Numbered from the stretch's first letter, positions 18,544 to 28,159 are shown. The stretch is DNA of 64,000 nucleotides from Pseudogemmobacter faecipullorum (GCF_020539525.1 NZ_JACDXX010000001.1:248001-312000), one strand, 5' to 3'. Notes: generated by a model not told the origin, from the letters alone. Program-made: numbers and translations.

Positions 18544-19071
18544 ATGATGCGCTGGCTGCTGCCGCTGACCCTGCCTCTCGGCCTCGCCACACCGCTGGCG
18601 GCCGGGCCGGCCACCCCCTGGCATTCGCCTTCGGTGCTCAGCATGGAATGGGGGGTGTTCTGCGCGCTTTACGCGATGGATCAGCTGCCCGCCCCCGGCA
18701 CCATCGCCGGATTCATGCATGTGCCGCGCGATGAGATCACCCTGCACTGGCCAGAGGAACAGATTGTCCCGGCCCAGCCTGGCATTGCATTTGGCGTACG
18801 GGCGCTTGGTCAGCCCGGCCTCTTCCTGCCCGAGGCCGAGGTAAGGGTGTTCCGGCCCGGCGCCAAGCAGCCCGAGACCTGGAGCACCACCCTGTCCGGC
18901 GATGGCGCCTCACTGGCCTTTTTCCGCTTTGACAGCGAAGAAGAGCTGCTGCCCGGCCTGTGGCGCTTTGAATTGCATGATGCAGGCGTGATGTTTTTCA
19001 GCGTGGAATTCGAAGTCGTCCCCCCTGCTGCGCAACGCGATATTGCCGATGCCTGCGGCGCGACCTCCTGA
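18544..19071 (+). CDS. DUF3859-family exported protein
   Basis: A 175-residue protein with an N-terminal signal (MMRWLLPLTLPLGLATPLAA). The mature domain begins SMEWGVFC and ends with a beta-rich block (GLWRFELHDAGVMFFSVEFEVV), as in DUF3859 proteins, whose function is unknown. Two Cys residues (in VFCALY and DACGAT) could be substrates of the neighbouring DsbD-N-like protein, with which it forms a two-gene unit (4-nt gap). Confidence 0.8.
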   Translation: MMRWLLPLTLPLGLATPLAAGPATPWHSPSVLSMEWGVFCALYAMDQLPAPGTIAGFMHVPRDEITLHWPEEQIVPAQPGIAFGVRALGQPGLFLPEAEVRVFRPGAKQPETWSTTLSGDGASLAFFRFDSEEELLPGLWRFELHDAGVMFFSVEFEVVPPAAQRDIADACGATS

Positions 19072-19190
19072 GCGCGCAGAAGCCACAGGGACATATTAAA
19101 CCTTATTGCGACCCATCAGAGAAAGTATATTGCTCTGCGGCTACAAACATCCTAGGCATTTTGCACCTGCAGAATCTGACGGAGCCCGCA

Positions 19191-20867
19191 ATGCCGCATG
19201 ATGGTCAGCCTCTCACCGCGCCCAGGGGCGCTGCCCCCCTCATCAGCGATCTGCGCCGCCTGACCGGCGAGGTTCTGCCCGAGCTCGAGGCCATTTTCAC
19301 CACCGCCCGCGAGACCCTGCGCGGCATGGTCAGCCAGGGCGGCAAGATCAGTGCCGCCGCGCTGGAGCAGCATCAGCATGAGGCGCATGGCCTCTCCTGG
19401 CTGGCGACCTATGTCGAGGCCCTGCGCCAGCTTGATGCCTGGGCCGGACGGCTGGAGGCCGGGGGCCGCTTTGGCGAGATTGAGGCGCTGATCCTGCAGA
19501 TCGGCTTTGGCGAATATCTGTCCCAGCTCTCGGGCGGCATTCCGATGAGCCAGCAGGAAACCGCGCGCCTTGCCGATCTCGGCGTCGGGGCACCCGGCTC
19601 AGAGGCGGCACAGATCCTGATCCGCAGCGGCAATAATCCTGCCGCCCGCGCCCGCCTGGTGGCGCTGATGCGCGAGGATAAGGCCCGCGCCACCTTTGGC
19701 GCTTCGGGTCTTGATGAAGAGCTGGAGATGATCCGCGATCAGTTTCGCCGCTATTCCGATGAAAAGGTCATCCCCTTTGCCCATGACTGGCATCTGAAGG
19801 ATGAGCTGATCCCGATGGAGATCATCCGCGAACTGGCGGAAATGGGCGTGTTTGGCCTGACCATCCCGGAAGAATTTGGCGGCTTTGGCCTCTCCAAAGC
19901 CTCGATGGTGGTGGTCTCGGAAGAGCTGTCGCGCGGCTATATCGGCGTCGGCTCGCTCGGCACCCGCTCGGAAATCGCCGCCGAGCTGATCCTCTGCGGC
20001 GGCACGCCCGAGCAAAAGGCGCAATGGTTGCCGAAACTCGCCTCGGGTGAGATCCTGCCGACCGCGGTGTTTACCGAACCCAATACCGGCTCGGATCTTG
20101 GCGCCTTGCGCACAAGGGCCACCCGCACCGAAGAAGGCTGGGAGATCACCGGCAATAAGACCTGGATTACCCATGCCGCGCGCACCCATGTGATGACGCT
20201 GCTGGCACGCACCGATCCCGACAGCACCGACTGGCGCGGATTGTCGATGTTCCTTGCGGAAAAGACACCCGGCACCGATGAGGCCCCCTTCCCCACCCCG
20301 GGCATGAGCGGCGGTGAGATTGAGGTGCTCGGCTACCGCGGCATGAAGGAATATGAGCTGGGCTTTGACGGTTTTAAGGTCAAGGCTGAGAACCTGCTGG
20401 GCGGGCAGCCCGGCCAGGGGTTCAAACAGCTGATGCAGACCTTTGAGAGCGCGCGGATCCAGACCGGGGCGCGGGCCATCGGCGTGGCCCAGGCGGCGCT
20501 GGAAACCGGGATGCAATATGCCGAGGACCGCAGGCAGTTCGGCAAAGCCCTGATCGAATTCCCCCGCGTCGCCAATAAACTGGCGATGATGGCGGTCGAG
20601 GTGATGATCGCCCGGCAGCTGACCTATTTCGCCGCCTGGCAGAAAGACCATGACAAGCGCTGCGATCTGGAAGCGGGTATGGCCAAGCTTCTGGGCGCGC
20701 GGGTCGCCTGGGCCTCGGCGGATAATGCTTTGCAGATCCATGGCGGCAATGGCTTTGCGCTGGAATACCGCATCTCGCGCATTCTCTGCGATGCCCGGAT
20801 CCTGAATATCTTCGAGGGCGCGGCCGAGATCCAGGCCCAGGTCATCGCCCGCCGCCTGCTCGACTGA
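19191..20867 (+). CDS. mcd: (2S)-methylsuccinyl-CoA dehydrogenase (acyl-CoA dehydrogenase family)
   Basis: A flavoenzyme of 558 residues, about 170 longer at the N-terminus than ordinary acyl-CoA dehydrogenases. The extension (LTGEVLPELEAIFTTARETL, then EQHQHEAHGLSWLATYVEAL) is characteristic of Mcd in Rhodobacter-type bacteria. The C-terminal core has AVFTEPNTGSDLG, ITGNKTWITHA and the LQIHGGNGFALEYRISRILCDAR end. Mcd oxidises methylsuccinyl-CoA to mesaconyl-CoA in the ethylmalonyl-CoA pathway for acetate assimilation. GGAG 6 nt upstream fixes ATG 19191. No other pathway gene is nearby. The assignment rests on my recall of the family, not a search. Confidence 0.82.
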   Translation: MPHDGQPLTAPRGAAPLISDLRRLTGEVLPELEAIFTTARETLRGMVSQGGKISAAALEQHQHEAHGLSWLATYVEALRQLDAWAGRLEAGGRFGEIEALILQIGFGEYLSQLSGGIPMSQQETARLADLGVGAPGSEAAQILIRSGNNPAARARLVALMREDKARATFGASGLDEELEMIRDQFRRYSDEKVIPFAHDWHLKDELIPMEIIRELAEMGVFGLTIPEEFGGFGLSKASMVVVSEELSRGYIGVGSLGTRSEIAAELILCGGTPEQKAQWLPKLASGEILPTAVFTEPNTGSDLGALRTRATRTEEGWEITGNKTWITHAARTHVMTLLARTDPDSTDWRGLSMFLAEKTPGTDEAPFPTPGMSGGEIEVLGYRGMKEYELGFDGFKVKAENLLGGQPGQGFKQLMQTFESARIQTGARAIGVAQAALETGMQYAEDRRQFGKALIEFPRVANKLAMMAVEVMIARQLTYFAAWQKDHDKRCDLEAGMAKLLGARVAWASADNALQIHGGNGFALEYRISRILCDARILNIFEGAAEIQAQVIARRLLD

Positions 20868-20893
20868 GGCGGCAGATCAGACCCGATCCCGGA

Positions 20894-22114
20894 TCAGGGC
20901 GTCCCTCCGCGTGAGGGGCGCTCGGCCCCCAGACGCGGATGCAGATGCCCGGCCATCTGCCAGCAGGCCAGCATAGCCAGCCCCATCGCGGCAAAAAGAC
21001 CCGAGACCGGGGTGAAAAACAGCACGCCCCAGGCCACCGCCGGGGTGAGAATGCCCGAAACATCGCGGAATGTGGTATAGACAGCGGCCATTTCGGTGCG
21101 CTGCGAGGGTTTGACCGCCATCAGGAAGGGCAGCCCGCCCACCACATCCAGGGTCAGGAAACAGAGACTGGCCCCAAAAGCGATGAAGACCACCAGCCAG
21201 GGCAGCGCCGCGAAGGCCCAGGCCGCCAGCATCAGCCCGCCCCCCCAGAGGAAGGCCAACCGGACCGAGCGGCGCACCGACATCCGCCGCGCTATGCGGT
21301 TGATCACCGGCGCCAGGAACAGAAAGCCGTTCGAGAGCGACAGCGCAAAGCCGCCGACCTTGTCACTCAGCCCGGCTTCCACACAGTAAATCGGCAGATA
21401 GACAATATAGACCCACCAGCCGGCCGAGCGGGTCACGGCGAAAAGCCAGCCGGCAATCAGCCTCGGCTGGCGAAAGAACTGCGCCAGAAACCCCAGCGGA
21501 TTGACCGCAGGCTTCCGCGCCCGGGCGATCTGACGGCCATTGCCCAGCCGCAGCCACCAGAACACCGCAAGCAGGACGAGGGCAAAGCCGCCGGCGACGA
21601 GGAAAGGCGCGGCAGGCCAGCGGTCATAAAGCCAGACCCCCAGCACCGGCCCGAGGGTCCAGGGCACGGCGGCATAGGCCATCTGCATGCCCTGGCTATG
21701 CCCGAGCCGCGAGCGGTCGACATAGTCGAGCACATAGGCATTGAGGCAGATAAACACCGTCGCCGTAGCAAAAGCATTGCAGCACAAAGCCAGAATCATC
21801 GCGAACGGCGTGCCATAGAGCGCCAGCGTCATGCCCAGCAGGTAAAGCACTACCCCCAGCGTATAGGTCCAGCGGCGCGGCAGATGCCGCGTCACCACCG
21901 GCACCATCAGCCCGCAGAACAGCCCGGCAAATCCCGCGACCAGATAGGCCAGCGAGGTGGATTGGGCATCGCCAAGCGTGCGGTAGATCGCCAGCGGCAT
22001 GGCCGAGACCAGGACGCCGCGCACGCAGGCCTCAAGCCCGGTCAGCAAAGCGAAATGCTCGGTCTGCGGCACCGGATTATATTTCAGAGCGAGGGGGATA
22101 TATCGAAGCGCCAT
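20894..22114 (-). CDS. MFS transporter
   Basis: A 406-residue polytopic protein with about 12 helices. Basic loops after helices (VTRHLPRRWT, NRIARRMSVRRSVR) suit the MFS fold. The N-terminus (ALKYNPVPQTEHFALLTGLEACVRGVL) is unusual in carrying a soluble lead before helix 1. Substrate and subfamily are not recognised. It is convergent with mcd (26-nt gap) and lies 65 nt after recO on the same strand, so it may be read through from the recO transcript. Confidence 0.82.
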   Translation of the reverse strand: MALRYIPLALKYNPVPQTEHFALLTGLEACVRGVLVSAMPLAIYRTLGDAQSTSLAYLVAGFAGLFCGLMVPVVTRHLPRRWTYTLGVVLYLLGMTLALYGTPFAMILALCCNAFATATVFICLNAYVLDYVDRSRLGHSQGMQMAYAAVPWTLGPVLGVWLYDRWPAAPFLVAGGFALVLLAVFWWLRLGNGRQIARARKPAVNPLGFLAQFFRQPRLIAGWLFAVTRSAGWWVYIVYLPIYCVEAGLSDKVGGFALSLSNGFLFLAPVINRIARRMSVRRSVRLAFLWGGGLMLAAWAFAALPWLVVFIAFGASLCFLTLDVVGGLPFLMAVKPSQRTEMAAVYTTFRDVSGILTPAVAWGVLFFTPVSGLFAAMGLAMLACWQMAGHLHPRLGAERPSRGGTP

Positions 22115-22179
22115 AGTGCCCAGAGAGCCCGGGCAGCCTTTGTGGTCTGATCCGTTCGCGACAGAGGAGGTCGCCTTTG

Positions 22180-22911
22180 TCAGCTTCCCCCGGCCGCCCG
22201 TGCAAAATAACCGGCGAGGCGCTGACGGGCCTCGGGCAAGGGGCGGCTCTGTCCGCTTTCCGCCAGCGCCCGGGCGAGGAAATGCCCGGTCAGCTGCAGC
22301 GCCAGGGGCAGATCAGCCGCCGGAATGCCTGTCCCCCCGGCCAAAGCGGGCGGTAAAATAAGCAATCGCCCGGCCCAGTCTCCGGCCCCCGCCCTGCTGA
22401 CCGCGCGTCCCGTGCGGGGCGAGACATAGGCCAGATCATCGCTGCTGCCGGTGACCGCGCAACTGGTCAGATCCAGCCCATAGCCCGACTGTTCCAGCAG
22501 CTGGCATTCCCAGCGGAGATAGGCGCTTTGCCAGCCAGGCCGGCCGAGCTGATCCAGCAGGCTGAGGCTTTGCTGCCAAAGCTGCGGATGGGGCGCACGT
22601 TCGGGCAGCAGCAGCTGCAGCAGCGCGGCTGAGCTGCTCAGCGCCGCCAGCGCCGGAGCATCGCTGTAAAGCGCGGCGCGGGAACGGATCGGCTCGATGG
22701 TGAAACTGCCGATATGGCTGCCGAGCCGCGCCTTCCAGACCGCCGCCACCTGGCCACCGGGCTGCAGATGCGGGCTCATCCGCTGCGAGGTGCCACCGCG
22801 CACAATGCCCGAAAACCGCCCCTCGCGCGCAGCGAAAAGCGTGAGGAGCGCGGCGCTTTCCCCATGCGGTTTTGCCGCCAGCACAATGCCTTCGTCGCGC
22901 CATTCCATCAT
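22180..22911 (-). CDS. recO: DNA repair protein RecO
   Basis: A recombination mediator that with RecR loads RecA onto SSB-coated single strands. The 243 residues are typical. The N-terminal OB-fold starts EWRDEGIVLAAKPHGESAALLTLFA, followed by the GIVRGG loop and an all-helical C-terminal domain with LRWECQLLEQSGYGLDLTSCAVTG. A double ATG (22911 and 22908) leaves a one-codon uncertainty, and the ribosome-binding site is weak. It is the last member of the conserved folK-to-recO block; a palindromic element separates it from the DUF1491 gene. Confidence 0.94.
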   Translation of the reverse strand: MMEWRDEGIVLAAKPHGESAALLTLFAAREGRFSGIVRGGTSQRMSPHLQPGGQVAAVWKARLGSHIGSFTIEPIRSRAALYSDAPALAALSSSAALLQLLLPERAPHPQLWQQSLSLLDQLGRPGWQSAYLRWECQLLEQSGYGLDLTSCAVTGSSDDLAYVSPRTGRAVSRAGAGDWAGRLLILPPALAGGTGIPAADLPLALQLTGHFLARALAESGQSRPLPEARQRLAGYFARAAGGS

Positions 22912-22946
22912 CAGCCGAATATCGCGCGCGAGGCTCAGCCCGGCAA

Positions 22947-23013
22947 GAGGGGGCGCTGCCCCCCCGGCCGCCTCTGGCGCCCACCCCCCGGGATATTTTC
23001 AGACAGATGAAAA
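22947..23013 (+). repeat. Palindromic intergenic element, copy 3
   Basis: The G-rich hairpin (from 22947) and core (ending GATGAAA at 23013) are separated by a 16-nt longer GC-rich spacer than in the other copies. It lies between recO and the DUF1491 gene, but in the orientation opposite to both, unlike the other five copies. Confidence 0.88.
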
Positions 23014-23025
23014 GCGGCGGCGAAA

Positions 23026-23361
23026 TCAGTCGCCCGTGAGGCCAGGCTCATCCAGCAGGGTGCGGCCCTGGCGGTCCTCAATTTCAATGATCCAGAGATC
23101 GGGATCGCGGGCGCGGGCGCGGGACAAAGCCTCATCGACGCTGCGCTCCTCGCCCTCGGCATAGGAAATCCAGACCCGGCCGCCGCTCATCAGATCCGTG
23201 CGGCGCTCAAAGGCCTGCGCCATGCCATCCAGCGTGGCGAGCTTCACCATCACCGCCCCGGCGGTGACATCGCCCTTTTGCGTGACATAGGCAGGAATAT
23301 CAGCAAGGCTCAGCCGGCGGAGATAGGCCTGGACCCAGAATTCTGCGGTTAATCTCGGCAT
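23026..23361 (-). CDS. DUF1491-family protein
   Basis: A 111-residue protein typical of this alphaproteobacterial family: LTAEFWVQAYLRRL at the N-terminus, AGAVMVKLATLDG in the middle, and the acidic C-terminal DPDLWIIEIEDRQGRTLLDE. It has no signal peptide or membrane segment. Its function is unknown. It sits between era and recO, as in related genomes, but a small plus-strand gene is interposed. Confidence 0.9.
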   Translation of the reverse strand: MPRLTAEFWVQAYLRRLSLADIPAYVTQKGDVTAGAVMVKLATLDGMAQAFERRTDLMSGGRVWISYAEGEERSVDEALSRARARDPDLWIIEIEDRQGRTLLDEPGLTGD

Positions 23362-23391
23362 CCTGCCTCGCCTTTGCTGCGGAGAAACCCG

Positions 23392-23586
23392 ATGGCCAGA
23401 CCCCCGACCGGCGCGCTGATCGCCCTTGCCGCTGCCGCGCTCCCGGCGCTGGTGATGAAAGCCGATCCGAAGGGGGCGGGCCAGGACCCTGCTGTCAGGG
23501 GCCCGGCAAAAATCATCGGCGCGGGAGGGTTACTCTGGCTGGCCCTCGCCACGCTGAAACGCCTGATCAGGCGTTCCCGTCTTTGA
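23392..23586 (+). CDS. Small predicted membrane protein
   Basis: A 64-residue product with two possible hydrophobic segments (GALIALAAAALPALVM near the start and IIGAGGLLWLALATL near the end) and a basic C-terminus (KRLIRRSRL). GGAGA (23381-23385) sits 6 nt before ATG 23392. Its last 20 bp overlap the end of era on the other strand. The opposite strand is also open here, but without a good start site. No family is recognised. Confidence 0.5.
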   Translation: MARPPTGALIALAAAALPALVMKADPKGAGQDPAVRGPAKIIGAGGLLWLALATLKRLIRRSRL

Positions 23587-24529
23587 ACTCAAGCCCCATT
23601 TCCGAATAGCGCTCGGATTCTTCCATCCAGTTCGGGCGCACCTTCACCTGCAGGAAGAGATGGACCTCGCGGTCAAGGAATTCCTTAATCTCGGCGCGGG
23701 CGGCCTGGCCGATGGCCTTGATCGTCTCGCCACGATTGCCCAGCACGATGCCTTTATGACCATCGCGGGCCACATAGACCACCTGGTCGATCCGGGCCGA
23801 GCCGTCTTTACGCTCCTCCCATTTCTCGGTCTCGACGGTGAGCTGATAGGGCAGCTCCTCATGCAGACGCAGGGTCAGTTTTTCGCGGGTCATCTCGGCC
23901 GCGATCATGCGCAAGGGCAGATCGGCCAGCTGATCTTCCGGGTAGAACCACTCGCCTTGCGGCAGTTCAGCCGCCAGCCAGGCGCGCAGATCCTGCACCC
24001 CATAGCCACGCTCGGCCGAAATCATGAAGGTCTTCACGAAGGGGAAAACCTCATTGGCCTTCTGAGCCAGCGCCAGCAGCTTTTCCGCTGCCAGTTTATC
24101 GATCTTGTTGATCGCCAGCGCCACGGGGCGGTCTTTGGGCAGTTCAGCCGCCATCCGCTCAATGATCGCCTCGACGCCTTCGGTGATGCCGCGATGCGCC
24201 TCAATCAGAAGCACCACGATATCGGCATCGGCAGCCCCGCCCCAGGCAGCCTTGACCATCGCCCGGTCGAGACGGCGGCGCGGGCGGAACAGGCCCGGGG
24301 TGTCGACGAAGACGATCTGGCTGTGGCCCTCCATCGCCACACCACGGATCCGGGTGCGGGTGGTCTGGACCTTATGGGTGACAATCGAGACCTTGGCCCC
24401 GACCATGCGGTTCAGCAGCGTTGATTTGCCGGCATTCGGCTCGCCGATCAGCGCGACAAAGCCGGCGCGGGTCACAGCCTCTGACGGGGTTTCGGCATCG
24501 GCCCCGAGGGGGGGAATTTCGTTACTCAT
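23567..24529 (-). CDS. era: GTPase Era
   Basis: A small ribosome-assembly GTPase that binds the 3' end of 16S rRNA. It has 320 residues, with the G1 motif [10 protein letters not shown]3 DTPGLF, G4 NKID and a C-terminal KH domain ending in [22 protein letters not shown]. Alphaproteobacterial Era often carries a short N-terminal extension, as here ([18 protein letters not shown]). It overlaps rnc by 8 nt, so the two are translationally coupled. Confidence 0.97.
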   Translation of the reverse strand: MSNEIPPLGADAETPSEAVTRAGFVALIGEPNAGKSTLLNRMVGAKVSIVTHKVQTTRTRIRGVAMEGHSQIVFVDTPGLFRPRRRLDRAMVKAAWGGAADADIVVLLIEAHRGITEGVEAIIERMAAELPKDRPVALAINKIDKLAAEKLLALAQKANEVFPFVKTFMISAERGYGVQDLRAWLAAELPQGEWFYPEDQLADLPLRMIAAEMTREKLTLRLHEELPYQLTVETEKWEERKDGSARIDQVVYVARDGHKGIVLGNRGETIKAIGQAARAEIKEFLDREVHLFLQVKVRPNWMEESERYSEMGLEFKDGNA

Positions 24530-25211
24530 GACCGGCCTCCAGCCGTTTCAGAAGGGCCGCGGCGGCCTGTTGCTCGGCGAGGCGTTTTGACCCCGCCCGG
24601 GCGCTTTCATGCGCTCCGTTCCCGAGCGTCACTTCGACCGTGAACTGCGGCTGATGATCCGGCCCGTCGCGGCCGGTCTCGGTATATTTCGGCGGCGCCA
24701 TGCCCCGGGCCTGGGCCCATTCCTGCAAAGCGGATTTTGCATCCCGGGCATCCGGCTCGACCGCGCTGATGCGTTTGCCCCAGAGGCGCAGCACCAGGGC
24801 ACGGGCGGTCTCGAACCCGGCATCAAGATAGACAGCGGCAATCACCGCCTCAATCGCATCGCCGATCAGCGCTTCTTTACGCCGCCCGCCGGAGAGCATT
24901 TCCGAGCGTCCCAGCCTGAGCACTTCGCCCAGCCCGATATCGCGGGCCACTTCAGCACAGGTCTCTTTGCGCACCAGCGCATTGAGCCGGGGGGCAAGCT
25001 GTCCCTCGGTCGCCGCTTTATCGGCCGAGAACAGAGCCTCGGCCATCACCAGACCCAGAACCCGGTCGCCGAGAAACTCCAGCCGCTGGTTGTCGGGCCG
25101 GGTCGTCGAGGCGATCGAGGAATGGGTGACTGCGCGCACCAGAAGCTCAGTCCGCGCGAACTCATGTCCGATACGGGTCTGAAACGCTTTAAGATCGGCC
25201 GAGAGCCTCAC
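24522..25211 (-). CDS. rnc: Ribonuclease III
   Basis: A double-strand-specific endoribonuclease that processes rRNA precursors and some mRNAs. It has 229 residues, with the catalytic signature [20 protein letters not shown], a second acidic cluster ([15 protein letters not shown]) and a C-terminal dsRNA-binding domain (about 155-225). It lies 3 nt after lepB and overlaps era, in the usual lepB-rnc-era order. Confidence 0.97.
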   Translation of the reverse strand: MRLSADLKAFQTRIGHEFARTELLVRAVTHSSIASTTRPDNQRLEFLGDRVLGLVMAEALFSADKAATEGQLAPRLNALVRKETCAEVARDIGLGEVLRLGRSEMLSGGRRKEALIGDAIEAVIAAVYLDAGFETARALVLRLWGKRISAVEPDARDAKSALQEWAQARGMAPPKYTETGRDGPDHQPQFTVEVTLGNGAHESARAGSKRLAEQQAAAALLKRLEAGHE

Positions 25212-25214
25212 GTG

Positions 25215-26021
25215 TTACTCGATTCCATGGAAAAACCGGTCCATACGCCAGGTCCAGAAATACCACAAGCGGCTGCCCGCCGCCGAGAAAATCACCCGGT
25301 CGGCGCGACCGATCAGCAGATCAGCCGAAACCATGCCCACGCCACCCTGCGCCCCCTGACGGAAACGCGAATCCATGGAATTGTCGCGGTTGTCGCCCAT
25401 GAAGAAGAAATGCCCCTCCGGAACCGTGAAAATCTCGGAATTATCCGGCAATCCGGTGGAATCAGCAATATTGAGCACCGGATAGGAGCGGGTCTTATCG
25501 CCCTCGCCGGTGGGGATGGTCTCAATCGAGCGCGAGCGCTCGCAGCTGGCCCCAAGCCCGACCACACCATTGCCACAGCGCGGCAGGCTCTTCATCGGCC
25601 CCTGGGGTTCATAGGTCTCGGCAAAAATCCCGTCAGGCTGCTGCACCAGTTCCTGACCATTAAGGATCACCCGACCCTCTTTCATCTGGACCGTGTCGCC
25701 CGGCAGGCCGATCACCCGCTTGATGTAATCATCGCCGCTGGTCGGGTGGCGGAATACCACCACATCGCCACGCTCAGGGTCAGAGCCGAAGATCCGGCCC
25801 TCAATCGGGCAGACCGCAAAGGGGCAGGAATAGCGCGAATAGCCATAGGCCATCTTATTCACAAACAGGAAATCGCCGATCAGCAGCGAGCTTTTCATCG
25901 ATTCCGAAGGGATCCAGAACGGCTGGAAAAACAGGGTGCGAAAGCCGAGCGCAATGACCAGCGCCCAGACCACCGTGCTGATGGTTTCATGCAGCGCAGA
26001 TTTCGGTTTTGCTCTTGCCAT
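25215..26021 (-). CDS. lepB: Signal peptidase I
   Basis: An inner-membrane Ser/Lys protease that removes signal peptides. It has 268 residues, with one N-terminal membrane segment (about 15-35). The catalytic Ser41 is in PSESMKSS and Lys101 in DDYIKRVIGLPGD, followed by the box FFMGDNRDNSMDSRF. A Cys pair in SCPFAVCPIEGR could form a periplasmic disulphide. It is the first gene of the lepB-rnc-era string and follows acpS after a 121-nt gap. Confidence 0.97.
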   Translation of the reverse strand: MARAKPKSALHETISTVVWALVIALGFRTLFFQPFWIPSESMKSSLLIGDFLFVNKMAYGYSRYSCPFAVCPIEGRIFGSDPERGDVVVFRHPTSGDDYIKRVIGLPGDTVQMKEGRVILNGQELVQQPDGIFAETYEPQGPMKSLPRCGNGVVGLGASCERSRSIETIPTGEGDKTRSYPVLNIADSTGLPDNSEIFTVPEGHFFFMGDNRDNSMDSRFRQGAQGGVGMVSADLLIGRADRVIFSAAGSRLWYFWTWRMDRFFHGIE

Positions 26022-26142
26022 CCGCCTCAGCCTTCCTCGATTGATCGGGCCGCTTCTTGCGCCCCGGGACAGAGGCTGTCAAGCCGCCGCCCTGAAACTG
26101 CCCCCTGCTTTGGCAACGGGCGATGACACGCCTCCCGCCAGA

Positions 26143-26598
26143 TCACCCGGCGGGGTCTTTCTCACCAGAGCCTGCCCGATCCGCCGCCCCGCCTTCCGGC
26201 CCGAGCGGCCGCGCCTCGATCACCACAAAGGCCTGAGCCCAGGGGTGATCATCGGTCAGGGTGACATGGATCAGCGCCCTATGGCCGGGCGGCGTCATCT
26301 GCGCCAGCCGCTCGGCCGCCCAGCCGGTCACCGCCATCACCGGCTGCCCGGTCTGCAGGTTTGACACCGCCATATCCTTCCAGGAAATCCCCATCCGCAA
26401 CCCGGTGCCAAGCGCTTTGGAACAGGCCTCCTTGGCGGCCCAGCGTTTGGCATAGGTGGCCGCGACCTCACGCCTGGTCTCAGCTTTATGCTGTTCCAGG
26501 GGCGTGAAGACGCGGTTGCGGAAGCGGTCGCCAAACCGGGCCAGCGTGGCCTCGATCCGCTCGATACTGGCCAGATCGGCTCCGATCCCGAGGATCAT
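26143..26598 (-). CDS. acpS: Holo-[acyl-carrier-protein] synthase
   Basis: It transfers 4'-phosphopantetheine from CoA to apo-ACP. ATG 26598 starts the conserved [15 protein letters not shown], with the Mg-binding Asp. The second signature is [16 protein letters not shown]. At 151 residues it is slightly longer than most AcpS because of a Gly/Ala-rich tail after VVIEARP. The frame is open further upstream, but only over the pdxJ tail. It lies 28 nt after pdxJ. Confidence 0.95.
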   Translation of the reverse strand: MILGIGADLASIERIEATLARFGDRFRNRVFTPLEQHKAETRREVAATYAKRWAAKEACSKALGTGLRMGISWKDMAVSNLQTGQPVMAVTGWAAERLAQMTPPGHRALIHVTLTDDHPWAQAFVVIEARPLGPEGGAADRAGSGEKDPAG

Positions 26599-26626
26599 CG
26601 CAGCGCCGGGGCCCGGCCCGGGTCTG

Positions 26627-27379
26627 TCACCAGAGCCTCGCCGCATCCATACGGCGGCGCATTTCCTCGATCGCCGGGCCGAGGCCCAGATAGATCGCCT
26701 CGCCGATCAGGAAGTGACCAATGTTAAGCTCAACCACCTCCGGGATCGCTGCGACCGGCTCGACATTATCATAGGTCAGCCCATGGCCGGCATGGACCTC
26801 AAGCCCCAGCGCAGCCGCATGGCGCGCAGCCTGGCGCAAAGCGGAAAGCTCGGCCTCGGCCTCAGCATGTCGCCCCTCGGCATGAAGTTCAGAATAGAGA
26901 CCGGTATGCAGCTCAACCACCGCCGCACCGATCCTGGCCGAGGCCTCAATCTGCGCGGTCTCATGGCCGATGAACATCGAGACCCGGATGCCTGCCTCGC
27001 GCAGCGGCGCCACGAAGGCCTTCAGCCGGGCCTCATCGCCTGCGACATCAAGTCCGCCCTCAGTGGTGCGCTCTTCGCGCTTTTCCGGCACGAGGCAGGC
27101 AGCATGGGGTTTCAGGCGCAGAATAATTGCCTGCATCTCATCGGTCGCGGCGCATTCGAAATTCAGCGGGATACCGATCCCGGCCGCGAGAGCATCCATA
27201 TCGGCATCACGGATATGGCGGCGATCCTCGCGCAGATGGGCGGTGATGCCATCAGCTCCCGAAGCCTCGGCCAGCAAAGCCGCGCGCAGAGGGTCAGGCC
27301 AGGCAGATCCACGGGCGTTACGGACGGTGGCCACATGGTCAATATTCACCCCGAGCCTCAGCTTACCGCGATCCGACAT
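26627..27379 (-). CDS. pdxJ: Pyridoxine 5'-phosphate synthase
   Basis: It condenses 1-deoxyxylulose 5-phosphate with 3-amino-2-oxopropyl phosphate in the DXP-dependent vitamin B6 pathway. The 250 residues form a TIM barrel with the conserved [18 protein letters not shown] start, [30 protein letters not shown] and the late GHGLTYDNV. It stands between DUF2062 and acpS; the pdxJ-acpS pair is widely conserved. Confidence 0.97.
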   Translation of the reverse strand: MSDRGKLRLGVNIDHVATVRNARGSAWPDPLRAALLAEASGADGITAHLREDRRHIRDADMDALAAGIGIPLNFECAATDEMQAIILRLKPHAACLVPEKREERTTEGGLDVAGDEARLKAFVAPLREAGIRVSMFIGHETAQIEASARIGAAVVELHTGLYSELHAEGRHAEAEAELSALRQAARHAAALGLEVHAGHGLTYDNVEPVAAIPEVVELNIGHFLIGEAIYLGLGPAIEEMRRRMDAARLW

Positions 27380-27442
27380 GTCGTCTCCTTTATCAGCGCA
27401 GAACGCGCGGGCGCAGTGCTGCCCGCCACGAGTCGGCGCAGT

Positions 27443-28159
27443 CTAGGGCGAAGCCGGGCCGTCGTCACCTGCCACTTCAGGGCTGTTTCGCTCAGCCTCC
27501 TGGCGCTGTGCGATCCGCTCACGGGCATCTGCCAGCATCTCTCTCAGGCGGCGGCGTTTCTCGCTGTGCTCGCGCGCCCGTGAGGCGCGGGCCTTCTGAT
27601 AGGCGCTGACCAGAACCAGGGTGATGTAATAGGCCACAGCAGAGAGCACGATGGCCGGGCCAAGCGCGCCGATGAAATAGGGCAGATAGATCTCATTCCA
27701 GAACTGCAGCAACCCGCCCCAGCGGGTGGTGTCAGAGGTGAAGATCGCGAGAAAGTTATGCCACAGATCCGATCCGGCGCTGGCGAAGGCATGGCCGATA
27801 TATTCGGCCGAGAGGGGCTTTTCGATGCCAAGGATCCAGTGGCCCAGCGACATAGAGGCCACGGCAAAGAAAGGCGTGGTGATCGGATTGGTGTTCAGCG
27901 TCGCCAGCAAGGCCGCGAGCAGATTGCCATTCACCAGCCGCGCGCCGATCCAGGCCACAATGAACTGCAGCCCCGGAAAGGGCAGAAAGCCAATGACCGA
28001 GCCGATAAAAATGCCACGCGCCACCCGCTGCGGGCTGTCCGGCAGACGGCGCATACGGTGCACAACATATTGGGTCGCGCGCTTTAGCCCGCCGCGCGGC
28101 CAGACCATTTCCCGCGCCCGGGCACCCCAGGTCTGCGGATCTCGGCGCTTGAAAACCAC
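27443..28159 (-). CDS. DUF2062-family membrane protein
   Basis: A 238-residue protein with the DUF2062 signature SPQRVARGIFIGSVIGFLPFPGLQ and NTNPITTPFFAVASMSLG. It has three to four membrane segments and a basic, Arg/Glu-rich C-terminal tail (about 190-225). Function is unknown; the domain is often found fused to or near cell-envelope enzymes. It lies 56 nt after the rsh stop on the same strand. Confidence 0.88.
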   Translation of the reverse strand: MVFKRRDPQTWGARAREMVWPRGGLKRATQYVVHRMRRLPDSPQRVARGIFIGSVIGFLPFPGLQFIVAWIGARLVNGNLLAALLATLNTNPITTPFFAVASMSLGHWILGIEKPLSAEYIGHAFASAGSDLWHNFLAIFTSDTTRWGGLLQFWNEIYLPYFIGALGPAIVLSAVAYYITLVLVSAYQKARASRAREHSEKRRRLREMLADARERIAQRQEAERNSPEVAGDDGPASP

